The notes beneath the pieces are model-generated. The model was not told where the DNA came from. It made no database searches and saw only the letters and a list, made by a program, of their open reading frames with translations. DNA of 64,000 nt from Anaerotalea alkaliphila (GTDB lineage: Bacteria > Bacillota > Clostridia > Lachnospirales > Vallitaleaceae). The DNA lies in contig NZ_JAAEEH010000002.1 in NCBI RefSeq assembly GCF_010179735.1, positions 62,001 to 126,000 of the forward strand, written 5' to 3'. This document shows positions 16,907 through 24,994 of this stretch, one piece after another (position 1 is the stretch's first letter; each line of letters starts with the position of its first letter). Both the position numbers and the translations under genes were made by a program.

Positions 16907-17272
16907 TTGGGATACGATGTAGAATTCTATGCTAAAGAAAATGGGAGTATCCCAGTACAGGAATTTCTTCTATCTTTAAATCCCAAAATGAGAGCAAAGG
17001 TATTCAGTGAAATCGAATTATTGGAAACCCACGGTCCCAACCTAAGAGAGCCTTACGTTAAGCCGGTCAAGGGAAAGATCTATAAGGGTTTATTCGAATT
17101 GCGAATCAAGTTTTCTACGGATATCAGCAGAATCTTTTATTTTGGCTATCGAGACAATACATACGTGCTTTTGCATGGTTTTACCAAAAAGACACAAAAG
17201 ACGCCTGTAAGGGAGCTGGACAAAGCTAAGCGATACATGGAAGATTATGAAAGAAGGTGTAATGATGGCTAA
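16907..17272 (+). CDS. higB: HigB/RelE-type toxin (Gp49-like)
   Basis: This toxin of about 121 residues (MGYDVEFYAKENGSIPVQEF at the start) belongs to the phage-derived Gp49-like/HigB branch of the RelE superfamily, whose members cleave mRNA on the ribosome. Typical features are the KAKVFSEIELLE-like helix (here RAKVFSEIELLE), GLFELRIKFSTDISRIFYF and the C-terminal LLHGFTKKTQKTP. The TTG at 16907 is preferred because GGAGGTG lies six bases upstream; an in-frame ATG at 16889 has no good site. The toxin precedes and overlaps its antitoxin, the HigBA order. Confidence 0.85.
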   Translation: MGYDVEFYAKENGSIPVQEFLLSLNPKMRAKVFSEIELLETHGPNLREPYVKPVKGKIYKGLFELRIKFSTDISRIFYFGYRDNTYVLLHGFTKKTQKTPVRELDKAKRYMEDYERRCNDG

Positions 17273-17549
17273 GGCTGGTGTTAAGTTTGAGATGATTAAA
17301 GAAAACTTGATGAAGGACAAAGAGTTCCAAATCGAGTATGAAAAGTTGAAGCCTCGATATGAGGTGATTTCTCAAATAATTGAAGCAAGAAGCGAGATGA
17401 ATATTACCCAGGAAGAACTGGCAATGCGTGTAGGAACTCAGAAATCCAATATTTCAAGGTTTGAAAGCGGTTCACAGAACCCAACCTTGGATTTCATAGT
17501 AAAAGTTGCTAGGGGATTGGGAAAAGAAGTGCATATTGAGATTAGGTAG
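17262..17549 (+). CDS. higA: HigA-type antitoxin, XRE family
   Basis: A protein of about 95 residues with a C-terminal XRE helix-turn-helix (ITQEELAMRVGTQKSNISRF, then ESGSQNPTLDFIVKVARGLG). It would neutralise HigB and repress the pair. The start ATG at 17262 overlaps the end of higB by 11 bases, with AGAAGGTG upstream. A repeat junction (GAGCAACCTCGCC) follows within two bases of the stop, so the coding sequence is intact but the downstream region has been replaced. Confidence 0.87.
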   Translation: MMAKAGVKFEMIKENLMKDKEFQIEYEKLKPRYEVISQIIEARSEMNITQEELAMRVGTQKSNISRFESGSQNPTLDFIVKVARGLGKEVHIEIR

Positions 17550-17880
17550 AGCAACCTCGCCCGGCTCGGCAGGGGCCAGGCCCCCTCAATTATTATTAAA
17601 TCGGCGGGCAACGCTTGACAAGGCTTACGCTTCAGGAAGGACCAGTCGATTGGCTGGTCCTTTGTCATGCCGGAGAGAAGCAAGGAGAGAGTACCCGATT
17701 TTCCTGGAGGTATCGTGTTGAGGGCGCATTGTACGGGGATGGATGGAAATCCGAGTTTCAAAGAAAATGGCAAGATAAAAATACCGAGAACCCTTGCAAT
17801 CAGAGGGTTTTCGGTATTTTCCATGCGGGAAAAAGTGATATAAAAACCGGTACTAAGTGAACTGGTGTGAAATTTGAGTT
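17550..17880 (+). repeat. Mosaic repeat, last copy, with full tail
   Basis: It contains AACCTCGCC near 17552, core at about 17570-17606, hairpin at 17639-17660 and the full tail with an inverted repeat (ACCGAGAACC...GGTTTTCGGT plus ATTTT). All copies in the window lie on the plus strand between 9.07 and 17.9 kb; none occurs elsewhere. Confidence 0.85.
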
Positions 17881-17884
17881 GGCG

Positions 17885-17964
17885 GCTATCGACTGGCGTT
17901 TTCCCATCACTCCATAAATCAAAACCACCAGTGAAATCACAATAAGGCTGATGCCCAAGGCCAT
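17885..17964 (-). pseudogene. 5' remnant of the small membrane protein gene
   Basis: An ATG at 17964, one base after the stop of the YkgJ-type gene, opens MALGISLIVISLVVLIYGVM, a single hydrophobic helix. It then runs into GGCGGCTATCGACTGGCG sequence shared with the other copies, so most of the gene is deleted. The position suggests it was translationally coupled to the YkgJ-type gene. Confidence 0.5.
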
Positions 17965-17965
17965 G

Positions 17966-18709
17966 TCATAGGAGCGTCCGAAGCCGCGCCATCAGTCCAT
18001 CCCGGTCCAAGGTGGAATAGGCCTGGTACCAGGGGTCGTCAAACCCGTCCCGCTGGACAAAATAGTCGTAGAGGTAATAAAACAGCGGATACTGCCGCAA
18101 CTCGACCACCTCTTGGGATGGAAGGGCAGAGGGATCGGGGGTGATTTCACTGACGGAAAGGATTTCCTTCTGGAAGGACTGGAGATCCGCTTGCCAACGT
18201 CTGGCCGAGGCGGCAGAGCGCATTTCGGAACAAACGGCGCCCTGGTCCCAGGTATCGGTGAACGAGCTCCCCGTGGTGCGGCAAATCAAGGGACGAACGG
18301 GGTAAATGGTGCAGCTGCCCTGTGCGGAGAGAAACAGGCAGGGGATATGGATCTCATAACGGGCATCATCGTTGAAATAGCTCTCGGAATCGAAATCCTG
18401 CCCGTCGTCTTCCTGGAAATAGGCCTGATAAAAACCAGGGAACTGTTCCTTCAACATCCCGACTGCCTGTCTTGCATGCAGGATTAGACGGGCCAAGGCA
18501 TCGTTGCTGCAGGTTCTTTCCAAATGCCGCATGATGCCCATGTACTCCAGTTCGGATATTTCGAAAAATTGGGAGCAACAGGAAGAGCAGCCCTTGGCAC
18601 AACGCATTTTGCGGCGGGCATTGGGAGTTGCTGCATAGTGTGTCCGGATGGCGTCGTCGATTCTGTCGTATAAGCCGACCAATGCGTCAAGCGCGGTCAT
18701 TATGGCCAT
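17966..18709 (-). CDS. YkgJ-family cysteine-cluster protein
   Basis: This 247-residue soluble protein has two cysteine clusters: MRCAKGCSSCC (about residues 32-42) and a later IPCLF...CTIYPVRPLICR. This is the pattern of the YkgJ/UPF0153 family of putative metal- or iron-sulfur-binding proteins, whose function is not established. The ATG at 18709 has AAGGAGG six bases upstream on the minus strand. It is the intact parent of the two 3' fragments at 10099 and 11925, all on the minus strand. It is divergently arranged to the EamA gene, whose leader is the source of the tag leaders. Confidence 0.82.
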   Translation of the reverse strand: MAIMTALDALVGLYDRIDDAIRTHYAATPNARRKMRCAKGCSSCCSQFFEISELEYMGIMRHLERTCSNDALARLILHARQAVGMLKEQFPGFYQAYFQEDDGQDFDSESYFNDDARYEIHIPCLFLSAQGSCTIYPVRPLICRTTGSSFTDTWDQGAVCSEMRSAASARRWQADLQSFQKEILSVSEITPDPSALPSQEVVELRQYPLFYYLYDYFVQRDGFDDPWYQAYSTLDRDGLMARLRTLL

Positions 18710-18900
18710 GGTTGCCTCCTTGCAAGGGTGGTCGCCCGCTGTACGGGCAAGATGGATGGACTCCATTATAATATGGTTGCCATCCGGACCGCAAGACCTG
18801 CGGCAATAAGTCAAGAAAAAAACCGTTGCTGACGTACATGTTGAACTCTGCCGCAGGATATGATAATGTTGCCTTATCACCTAGGGGAGAAGGAGGGATT

Positions 18901-19806
18901 ATGCGTAGCGACAACGGGCATGCTTCGGCAAGTGGATCATCAGACAAACGAAACGCGGCCATCATGTATGCGATTGCAGCTGCGGCCTTTTACGCGCTGA
19001 GCGCACCGGTCTCCAAAATCCTTTTGGCCGGTATGGCGGAAACAATCCTTGCCGGCCTGTTGTATTTGGGTGCCGGCATTGGCATGTTAATCTTATCCGG
19101 CATCCAAAAAAAGGCCAAATTCATTTCCTCGGAAGTCCCTTTGGGCCGAGCGGAGCTGAAGTATGTTGTCGCAATGGTCCTGCTGGACATTCTGGCTCCG
19201 ATCCTCCTGCTGGTCGGATTGCGGACCACCGCGGCCGCAAACGTATCCTTGTTGAACAATTTTGAAATTGTGGCAACAACCTTGATTGCAAGTCTTGCAT
19301 TCAAGGAGCATGTCTCAAAGAAACTTGGCTTGGGAATTGCGCTTGTTACCCTCGCGACCCTGCTCTTGAGCATCCATGATGAAGGCAGCCTGTCCTTTTC
19401 CATGGGATCCATATCTATCTTGCTTGCATGTGTCTGTTGGGGCCTGGAAAACAACTGTACACGCATGATTTCCAGCAAGGACACAAAGCAGATTGTGATC
19501 ATCAAGGGCCTCGGCTCCGGCTTGGGGGCCTTGGGCATCGGCTTGTCTCTTGGCGAAACTTTACCGGAACCAGGAATTCTGGGGATTGCGTTGTCGCTGG
19601 GGTTTGCGGCATATGGATTGAGCGTATATTTTTATGTCAAAGCACAAAGGCACCTTGGCGCATCCAAAACCAGCGCATATTACGCGTTCGCTCCGTTCCT
19701 TGGTGTCGCCTTGTCGATTGCGGTGTTGCATGAAATCCCGGGGCCGAGCTTCTGGATTGCGCTGGTCATCATGCTTATCGGTTCGCGTTTCACAAATCAA
19801 GGATAG
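18901..19806 (+). CDS. EamA/DMT family transporter
   Basis: This 301-residue inner-membrane protein has about ten hydrophobic helices in two EamA repeats (first from about residue 20; second from about 160, GSISILLACVCWGLENN). Relatives export or import small metabolites; the substrate is unknown. The ATG at 18901 follows GGAGGG. The C-terminus is short (LIGSRFTNQG) compared with many DMT proteins. It is followed after 12 bases by the AlkZ-like gene, probably one transcript. Confidence 0.88.
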   Translation: MRSDNGHASASGSSDKRNAAIMYAIAAAAFYALSAPVSKILLAGMAETILAGLLYLGAGIGMLILSGIQKKAKFISSEVPLGRAELKYVVAMVLLDILAPILLLVGLRTTAAANVSLLNNFEIVATTLIASLAFKEHVSKKLGLGIALVTLATLLLSIHDEGSLSFSMGSISILLACVCWGLENNCTRMISSKDTKQIVIIKGLGSGLGALGIGLSLGETLPEPGILGIALSLGFAAYGLSVYFYVKAQRHLGASKTSAYYAFAPFLGVALSIAVLHEIPGPSFWIALVIMLIGSRFTNQG

Positions 19807-19818
19807 GAGAGGGGATCC

Positions 19819-21003
19819 ATGACAGAGATGAAGGTTCAGAATATCAGGCTGTTCCGCCTGCATGCGCATCATCTGGATGTGCGGCGCAAAAAGGGGTGCA
19901 TCCCTGAAATCGCAGGTGCCTGCGGGATGCAGAACACGCCCCCCGGCGCGTGGGAAACCTCGCTGTTCAACCGTGTTTCCGACTGCAGCCTTTCGGACAT
20001 GAAGGCGCTCCTTTTTCCGGAAAAATCGCTCTTGCAGGCGTGGAGCTTTCGTGGCGCGCCTGTGGTGTTCCCTGTGGGAGAAAGCGATGCATTTCTGACC
20101 GCACTCGTTCCAAGGGACGGCGAAGACTGGATCTACACCCAGGGAATTGCGGGGGCGCTAGACTTCTTGCAGATGCCTTTTGGCGAACTGCTGGACAAAC
20201 TGAAACAAGTCATGCCGCTCTTGGATGACAGAACCATAGAAAGCAAAAGCGGCCTTGACCGGACAATGGCGGAATGGATGTTGCCGCTCCTGCCCATGGA
20301 AAAACGGGATCTGTGGAACAGCCCCTCCCTGTATGGGACACCTGACCGCCAGACGGTTGGTGGAGCGGTGGTGTCCTTCCTGCTGCGGCCATGCGCCTTC
20401 TTGGGGTTGGTGGTGTTCGGGGAGCGCGCAGGTGCCAGCCCTGCCTTCACCTCCTACAAGGGCTGGCTGGGGCATCCGCTTGATCCCGGTGAGGATGCGG
20501 CAGGGAAGCTGGTCCGGAAATTCCTGCACTGTTATGGCCCCGCTACCGCCGATGCGTTCGCAAGCTGGCTGGGCTGTTCGGTAAAGCAAGCGCGGCGCAT
20601 GTGGGAATCCGTTTCCGATGAAATGGAACCGGTCGAGACATGCGGCGGGAAGAAAGCCTTTGTATTATCTGCAGACAAGGACTTGCTGCGTTCTCCGCCT
20701 TCCGTGCAAAGGGAACTGCTCCTCCTCGGCGGCCATGACCCCTACCTTGACCAGCGTGACCGGCACATCCTGCTGGACGACAAGGCGCTTCAAAAAAAGG
20801 TTTGGCAAACGGCAGCCAATCCGGGCGTCATCCTGCAGCGGGGTGAAATCATCGGCATTTGGGCGGGCAAAAGGAAGGGCGCGGGCATAGAAATCAAGAT
20901 GACCTTGTGGGACGATGCGTCCGCGTCCAAACAAAAGCTTCAAGACCTGGCGGAAGAATACGTTGCCTTCCGGCAACAGAAACTGTTGAAGATGGAGCTA
21001 TAG
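19819..21003 (+). CDS. Winged-helix DNA-binding protein, AlkZ/YcaQ-like
   Basis: This 394-residue protein fits the winged-helix DNA-binding (HTH_42, formerly DUF1006) family that includes the DNA glycosylases AlkZ and YcaQ. Visible features are the LFNRVSDCSLSDMKALLF helix, the RGAPVVFP strand where family members carry their conserved active-site segment, the central YKGWLGHPL region, a PATADAFASWLG winged-helix part and a C-terminal ILLDDKALQKKVW...NPGVIL block. The QxQ signature of AlkZ is not evident here (QAWSFRG), so glycosylase activity is uncertain. AGGAGAGGGG precedes the start. Confidence 0.78.
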   Translation: MTEMKVQNIRLFRLHAHHLDVRRKKGCIPEIAGACGMQNTPPGAWETSLFNRVSDCSLSDMKALLFPEKSLLQAWSFRGAPVVFPVGESDAFLTALVPRDGEDWIYTQGIAGALDFLQMPFGELLDKLKQVMPLLDDRTIESKSGLDRTMAEWMLPLLPMEKRDLWNSPSLYGTPDRQTVGGAVVSFLLRPCAFLGLVVFGERAGASPAFTSYKGWLGHPLDPGEDAAGKLVRKFLHCYGPATADAFASWLGCSVKQARRMWESVSDEMEPVETCGGKKAFVLSADKDLLRSPPSVQRELLLLGGHDPYLDQRDRHILLDDKALQKKVWQTAANPGVILQRGEIIGIWAGKRKGAGIEIKMTLWDDASASKQKLQDLAEEYVAFRQQKLLKMEL

Positions 21004-21008
21004 ACATT

Positions 21009-22160
21009 TCAATTCCCCTTCCGCAGACCGGTTCCCAGCCGTCCGGCCAGGGGAGGCACAATCCGGAAAGGCGCCGCTGCCGCGGTTGCCTGGCTGACGG
21101 TGCCCGCAAAGAGCATGTCCGTTTCCGGGCAATGGAAGAGCCAGGAGCCGACCGCCCCGGTATGCCCCACCAGGGCGGGCGGCGCACCCAACGGGGAAAG
21201 GAAGCGGGGCGTCTCGAAACGCATCATGCCCATCCCATACTGGATGGGCCAGCCGGGCGCCAAGGGGCTGAAGCCGAAAGCGAAGGTCTGCCACCCGCCC
21301 CGCATCAGCCCCAAAGTTTCGGGATTTTCGAACAGTTTCCCTTCCAGCAGTCCCCGGAGGAACGCAATCTGGTCCTTCAGGGTGCTGTACAGGTCCCCGA
21401 AAGAGCGCATGGCCAGGGGTTTGTCGTCGAAGGGGATGTCCTGCACCCAGGTGGTCGCCATGGCCGTTCCGGGTTGTAGTGGAGACTTGCCGCCGGGAAG
21501 GAAGGTTTCGGCCAATCCCAGGGGCCTGAAAATCAAATCCGCATAGACGTCCTCCACGGGTTTCTTCGTCACCGACTCCAGGATGGCGATGAGAATCTGG
21601 TAATTGGTGTCGGAGTACCGGATCCGGTACTTTCCACGGCGCAGGTCCTGGGGAGCGAACAGGGGCTTGTTCGCCCTGGCGACCGCCTGCAGGATGTCCC
21701 CCACCGACCAAGACCTGTCTTTGCCGGCAAGCACCCGGTCGATCCAGGTCTCCCCGCCTTCGAGCTTTAGTTCCAGGTAGTCGGGTATCCCGGAAGCGTG
21801 GGTGAGCAGATGCCGGATGGTCAGCCGGTCATGGAAATCCGTCCCATCCACCACATGGACCCCCTTCATCAGGTCCGCCGGGAGGTGGCGGACCACCAGG
21901 TCGTCGACGGAAAGCTGGCCGGATTCCTGTAGCCGGAGGATGGCGGAGGCGATGTAAAGCTTGGTCACACTGGCGATCCAGAACGGCGTTCCGACCTCTA
22001 CAAGGGTCCCGTCGGGGTTTGCGGCGCCCTTGGCGCCCGCCCACTGGAAAGTCCCGTCGCGGCTTTCCGCAGCCAGGAAGGCGTGGCGCACGCCGCGCAC
22101 CTTTCCTAGCCGGTCCAAGGAACTTTCCAGCAATCGGTTGTAGGATTCTTCCAAACGCAT
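21009..22160 (-). CDS. Serine hydrolase, beta-lactamase/D-Ala-D-Ala carboxypeptidase-like
   Basis: This 383-residue class C beta-lactamase-fold protein has SVTK as the SxxK nucleophile motif (about residue 64), a YSDTNY motif as the YxN element and GHTGAVGSW as the HxG element. No signal peptide is visible, so it is probably cytoplasmic and may be an esterase or peptidase rather than a wall enzyme. The ATG is preceded by AAAGGAGG. It converges on the AlkZ-like gene with only five bases between the two stops. Confidence 0.88.
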   Translation of the reverse strand: MRLEESYNRLLESSLDRLGKVRGVRHAFLAAESRDGTFQWAGAKGAANPDGTLVEVGTPFWIASVTKLYIASAILRLQESGQLSVDDLVVRHLPADLMKGVHVVDGTDFHDRLTIRHLLTHASGIPDYLELKLEGGETWIDRVLAGKDRSWSVGDILQAVARANKPLFAPQDLRRGKYRIRYSDTNYQILIAILESVTKKPVEDVYADLIFRPLGLAETFLPGGKSPLQPGTAMATTWVQDIPFDDKPLAMRSFGDLYSTLKDQIAFLRGLLEGKLFENPETLGLMRGGWQTFAFGFSPLAPGWPIQYGMGMMRFETPRFLSPLGAPPALVGHTGAVGSWLFHCPETDMLFAGTVSQATAAAAPFRIVPPLAGRLGTGLRKGN

Positions 22161-22336
22161 GATGCAACCTCCTTTGGTATGTTCGCACTAGTTTCCCTTG
22201 CCATAAGCATCCCCCAGAATCGGACTGCTGTCAACTGGAAATTCTTGACAAAAGGCGGAGGCCCACTCCCCAAGAGGGACCATATGGTATATAATGGGGA
22301 AGATACCTGCATGACACCGGAAGGAGAGGATACCTT

Positions 22337-23251
22337 ATGAAACTGAAACAGATCATTGATGCCTTCAAGCTGAAAGTCTTGTCGGAAGGACCGGAAGACA
22401 TGGAGGTCGTCATCGCCAACGTGAACCGTTGCGGCATGAATCTTGGTGGATTCTATGGCCATTTCGATGAAAGGAGGGTCCAAATCATCGGCAAAGCCGA
22501 GCATGCCCTGCTGGAAACCTTTTCCCCGGATGAATACCAGCGTGCCATGGTCACCCTCCTGGACAAGGAGATTCCCGGCATAATCCTGACCAACGACTTG
22601 ACCCTGTCCGATGAGGTCATCGACTACGCCAGGAAATCCAGGAAATGGATATTGTCCACGGAAAGGGAAACCTCCGATTATCTCATTGACCAGGCCCTCT
22701 ACCTCCAGAACCAGCTGGCGCCTTCCATCACGATCCACGGCGTGCTCCTGGACCTGTTCGGCATCGGTGTCCTGATCAAAGGCGACAGCGGCATCGGAAA
22801 GAGCGTCACCGCCATCGAGCTCATCCGCCGCGGACACCTGTTCGTTGCCGACGATGTGGTCATCGTGAAGAAGCTCAGCTCCCACCTGCTGGTTGGCGAG
22901 CCCCAGCAACTCACCAAGAACCTGATTGAATGCCGGGGGGTGGGGATTGTGAACGTGAACTCCCTCTTTGGAAAAAGCGCCGTCCGCCAGTCGGCCACCA
23001 TCGACATGATCATCGGCCTGCACAAATGGGACGATGAAAAGAACTACAAGGGCATTGGTGAGGTGATCGAGACGGAAACCCTGATGGGTGTGGAATTGCC
23101 GGTCATCAACATCCCAGTCAAACCCGGCCAGCTGGTTCCAACCTCCATCATCGAAATCGGTGCATTGAACCTGCGCCAGAACCAGATGGGCTACAACACC
23201 GCCAGAGAGCTGCTCAAGAGCGTAAGGTCCATGATGTCGCCGGGTGCCTAA
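22337..23251 (+). CDS. hprK: HPr kinase/phosphorylase
   Basis: This 304-residue bifunctional enzyme phosphorylates and dephosphorylates the regulatory Ser of HPr, controlling carbon catabolite repression in Bacillota. The Walker A motif GDSGIGKS lies at about residues 148-156, and the HprK signature CRGVGIVNVNSLFG is present at about 196-209. The length is standard. AGGAGAGG precedes the ATG. The stop codon overlaps the first base of a REP-like hairpin. Usual HprK neighbours are not seen here. Confidence 0.95.
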   Translation: MKLKQIIDAFKLKVLSEGPEDMEVVIANVNRCGMNLGGFYGHFDERRVQIIGKAEHALLETFSPDEYQRAMVTLLDKEIPGIILTNDLTLSDEVIDYARKSRKWILSTERETSDYLIDQALYLQNQLAPSITIHGVLLDLFGIGVLIKGDSGIGKSVTAIELIRRGHLFVADDVVIVKKLSSHLLVGEPQQLTKNLIECRGVGIVNVNSLFGKSAVRQSATIDMIIGLHKWDDEKNYKGIGEVIETETLMGVELPVINIPVKPGQLVPTSIIEIGALNLRQNQMGYNTARELLKSVRSMMSPGA

Positions 23252-23283
23252 TGCGCACTTGGGGACAGACCCCAAGTGCGCAT
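23250..23283. repeat. REP-like hairpin, copy 1
   Basis: ATGCGCACTTGGGG and CCCCAAGTGCGCAT form a perfect stem around ACAGA. It begins in the hprK stop codon. An identical element lies at 23509. Confidence 0.9.
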
Positions 23284-23508
23284 CCTGGGTGTCTTGGCCG
23301 TCATCATCTTCTCCATAACCGAAAGCGCAGACGGGGATAAAAGGAAGCTTTCCGACTAGGTCAACCTGGCACTGATCCTCCTTGCCTGCCATTGTGTTCC
23401 GGCTCTCCTCCTATGGGTTCACGCCCAACAGGATCGCTGTCTTGGGGGTGAATCTGCTGGTCTGGGCGGCATTCGTCATTGTCATCTTTCCGCTGGCATT
23501 CAGGTAAC
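23284..23508 (+). pseudogene. Degraded membrane-protein fragment between two REP hairpins
   Basis: Pieces in different frames give LAVIIFSITESADGDKRKL, LALILLA and SSYGFTPNRIAVLGVNLLVW, ending in TAA. From memory these resemble the C-terminus of DUF4153/DUF4173-type membrane proteins. Stops and frameshifts show it is dead. Confidence 0.55.
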
Positions 23509-23543
23509 AATGCGCACTTGGGGACAGACCCCAAGTGCGCATT
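23509..23543. repeat. REP-like hairpin, copy 2, with T-run
   Basis: AATGCGCACTTGGGG / CCCCAAGTGCGCATT forms a perfect 15-bp stem with loop ACAGA. CC plus eight T follow, so this copy can also act as a terminator. Confidence 0.9.
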
Positions 23544-23605
23544 CCTTTTTTTTCGGGTTTGTGGTATAATTTGTTTTCGTATGATAAAAGAGGAGGCGAC
23601 AGGAA

Positions 23606-24655
23606 ATGAGTGAACCGGTACAGCAGCACGAACACGAGTATGACGAGATCAGCATCAAGGAATTGATACTGGCGGTGTGGGGACAGAGGAAGGTCGTGGT
23701 GGCTGTGGCCGCGCTGGTGTTCGCCCTGGCCGCCGTTTATGCGTTTGCGTTCAATTCGCCCAGCTATGAATCCTCCACGGGGCTGATCATGAAGGCTCCC
23801 AAGGAGATTGTGACCCGCTACGGGAGCTACACCTTTCCCTCCGAGAACATCGGGGATTACACCAACTACATCTACAGCACGGATGTGGCCCGCAGGCTGA
23901 TCGGAAAGCACCAGCTGGGAATGACGGAGGAACAGTTCAACCGGATGGTCCAGGTGGACCTGGTGAAGGATTCCAACCAGTTTGCCATCAAGGTCAGCCA
24001 TGAAGACCCGGAAACCGCCTACACCTTGAACAAGGACCTGGTGGACGCATTCATCCAGAACCTGCGGATCGCCTTCAAGACCAATGCGGTCCGGACCTTC
24101 TCCTCGGAGATGGAGACAGAAACCGCCCGGCTGGAGAATGAGATCCGGGTCCAGGAGAAGATCCTGGTGGGCCTCACGGAGGTTCTGGAATCCGTCGAGC
24201 CCGTGTACACCCTCCAGAGGCTGCTGGTCTCCGACCCGGTGACCGCCGCCCAAGTGGCCAACCGGTTCAACCTGGACCTGGCTTCCCTTTCCGACGACAG
24301 GATGGTGGAAGAGTTCGCCAACGAGAACTACTTCCTGGTCCAGGCCCAAGCCTTGGAGGTCCAGACCGCACTTGTCAAGCTTAGGGAGGAGCAGGCAAAC
24401 AAGCAATTGCTGAAGCAGGAGCTGGTGGAGGAGCAGCAGTTGCTGACGGAGCTTCTGGACACCCCCAAGGAAGGGGAAATCCTGAACGGGAAGCTGGACG
24501 TGCTGGCCAACAACCTGCTGATCACCTCCCCGCCAATCCTGCCCCAGAGCCCGGTGGGCACAGGCAAGATGCTGATCCTGGCCATCGGAGCGGTGCTGGG
24601 AGCCATGATGGGACTGTTCGTGGGCTTTTTCCTCCACTACTGGAAGAACAGCTAG
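23606..24655 (+). CDS. Wzz/chain-length-determinant-type membrane protein
   Basis: A 349-residue protein has one TM helix near each end (about residues 32-50 and 322-343) and a long extracytoplasmic helical part in between, the Wzz/polysaccharide co-polymerase layout. The N-terminal ISIKELILAVWGQRK and the C-terminal SPPILPQSP before the second helix fit the family. It may help set polysaccharide length, though no glycosyltransferase genes are near. The start has GAGGCGAC upstream. It stands alone between the REP element and the YefM-YoeB pair. Confidence 0.8.
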   Translation: MSEPVQQHEHEYDEISIKELILAVWGQRKVVVAVAALVFALAAVYAFAFNSPSYESSTGLIMKAPKEIVTRYGSYTFPSENIGDYTNYIYSTDVARRLIGKHQLGMTEEQFNRMVQVDLVKDSNQFAIKVSHEDPETAYTLNKDLVDAFIQNLRIAFKTNAVRTFSSEMETETARLENEIRVQEKILVGLTEVLESVEPVYTLQRLLVSDPVTAAQVANRFNLDLASLSDDRMVEEFANENYFLVQAQALEVQTALVKLREEQANKQLLKQELVEEQQLLTELLDTPKEGEILNGKLDVLANNLLITSPPILPQSPVGTGKMLILAIGAVLGAMMGLFVGFFLHYWKNS

Positions 24656-24661
24656 ACTTGC

Positions 24662-24710
24662 TTGACATGACCCTGAAGCAACCGTATAATGAATGTACAG
24701 GATACTGTAC
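24662..24710 (+). promoter_or_regulatory. Promoter and operator of yefM-yoeB
   Basis: Consensus TTGACA (24662-24667), a 17-base spacer and TATAAT (24685-24690) form an ideal promoter. The dyad GTACAG-GATA-CTGTAC (24695-24710) follows four bases later. Its TGTAC core resembles known YefM operator sites. Confidence 0.88.
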
Positions 24711-24727
24711 TTAAGGAGGTGCTGGGA

Positions 24728-24994
24728 ATGCTGGCTGTCAACTATACCACTCTCAGAGAGCATCTGAAGGATTATTTCGACAAGGTCAACGATGACTATG
24801 AGACATTGGTCGTGACCAGGAAAGACAACAGGAACGTGGTCGTGTTGTCCGAAGAGTCCTACAACAATATTATGGAAAACATGTATGTCCGAAGCAGCAG
24901 AAAAAACTATGAACGGCTGTTGCAGGCAAAAGAGCAGGTGGAGCGGGGGGAAGGGCTGCCTCGTGCACTGATCGAGGTCGATGACGATGATTAA
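24728..24994 (+). CDS. yefM: YefM/Phd family antitoxin
   Basis: This 88-residue antitoxin has the Phd/YefM N-terminal DNA-binding fold (MLAVNYTTLREHLKDYFDKV; VVVLSEESYNNIMEN) and an acidic, flexible tail (LIEVDDDD) that would wrap the toxin. AAGGAGG lies eight bases upstream. It overlaps the toxin gene. The pair should be autoregulated through the dyad at 24695-24710. Confidence 0.93.
   Translation: MLAVNYTTLREHLKDYFDKVNDDYETLVVTRKDNRNVVVLSEESYNNIMENMYVRSSRKNYERLLQAKEQVERGEGLPRALIEVDDDD

Noticed and set aside
9072-17880. CRISPR array
   Set aside because: Repeats are long, composite and irregularly spaced. The DNA between them consists of genes and gene fragments, not short spacers, and no cas gene is present.
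9072-17880. Integron cassette array with attC sites
   Set aside because: Toxin-antitoxin and single-gene units between repeats look cassette-like, but I cannot find GTTRRRY/RYYYAAC core pairs, genes lie in both orientations and no integrase is present. It remains only an analogy.
22245-22295. hprK promoter from TTGACA (22245) and TATAAT (22290)
   Set aside because: The two boxes are 39 bases apart, far beyond a usable spacer. The TATAAT may be real with a weak -35, but I cannot support it.
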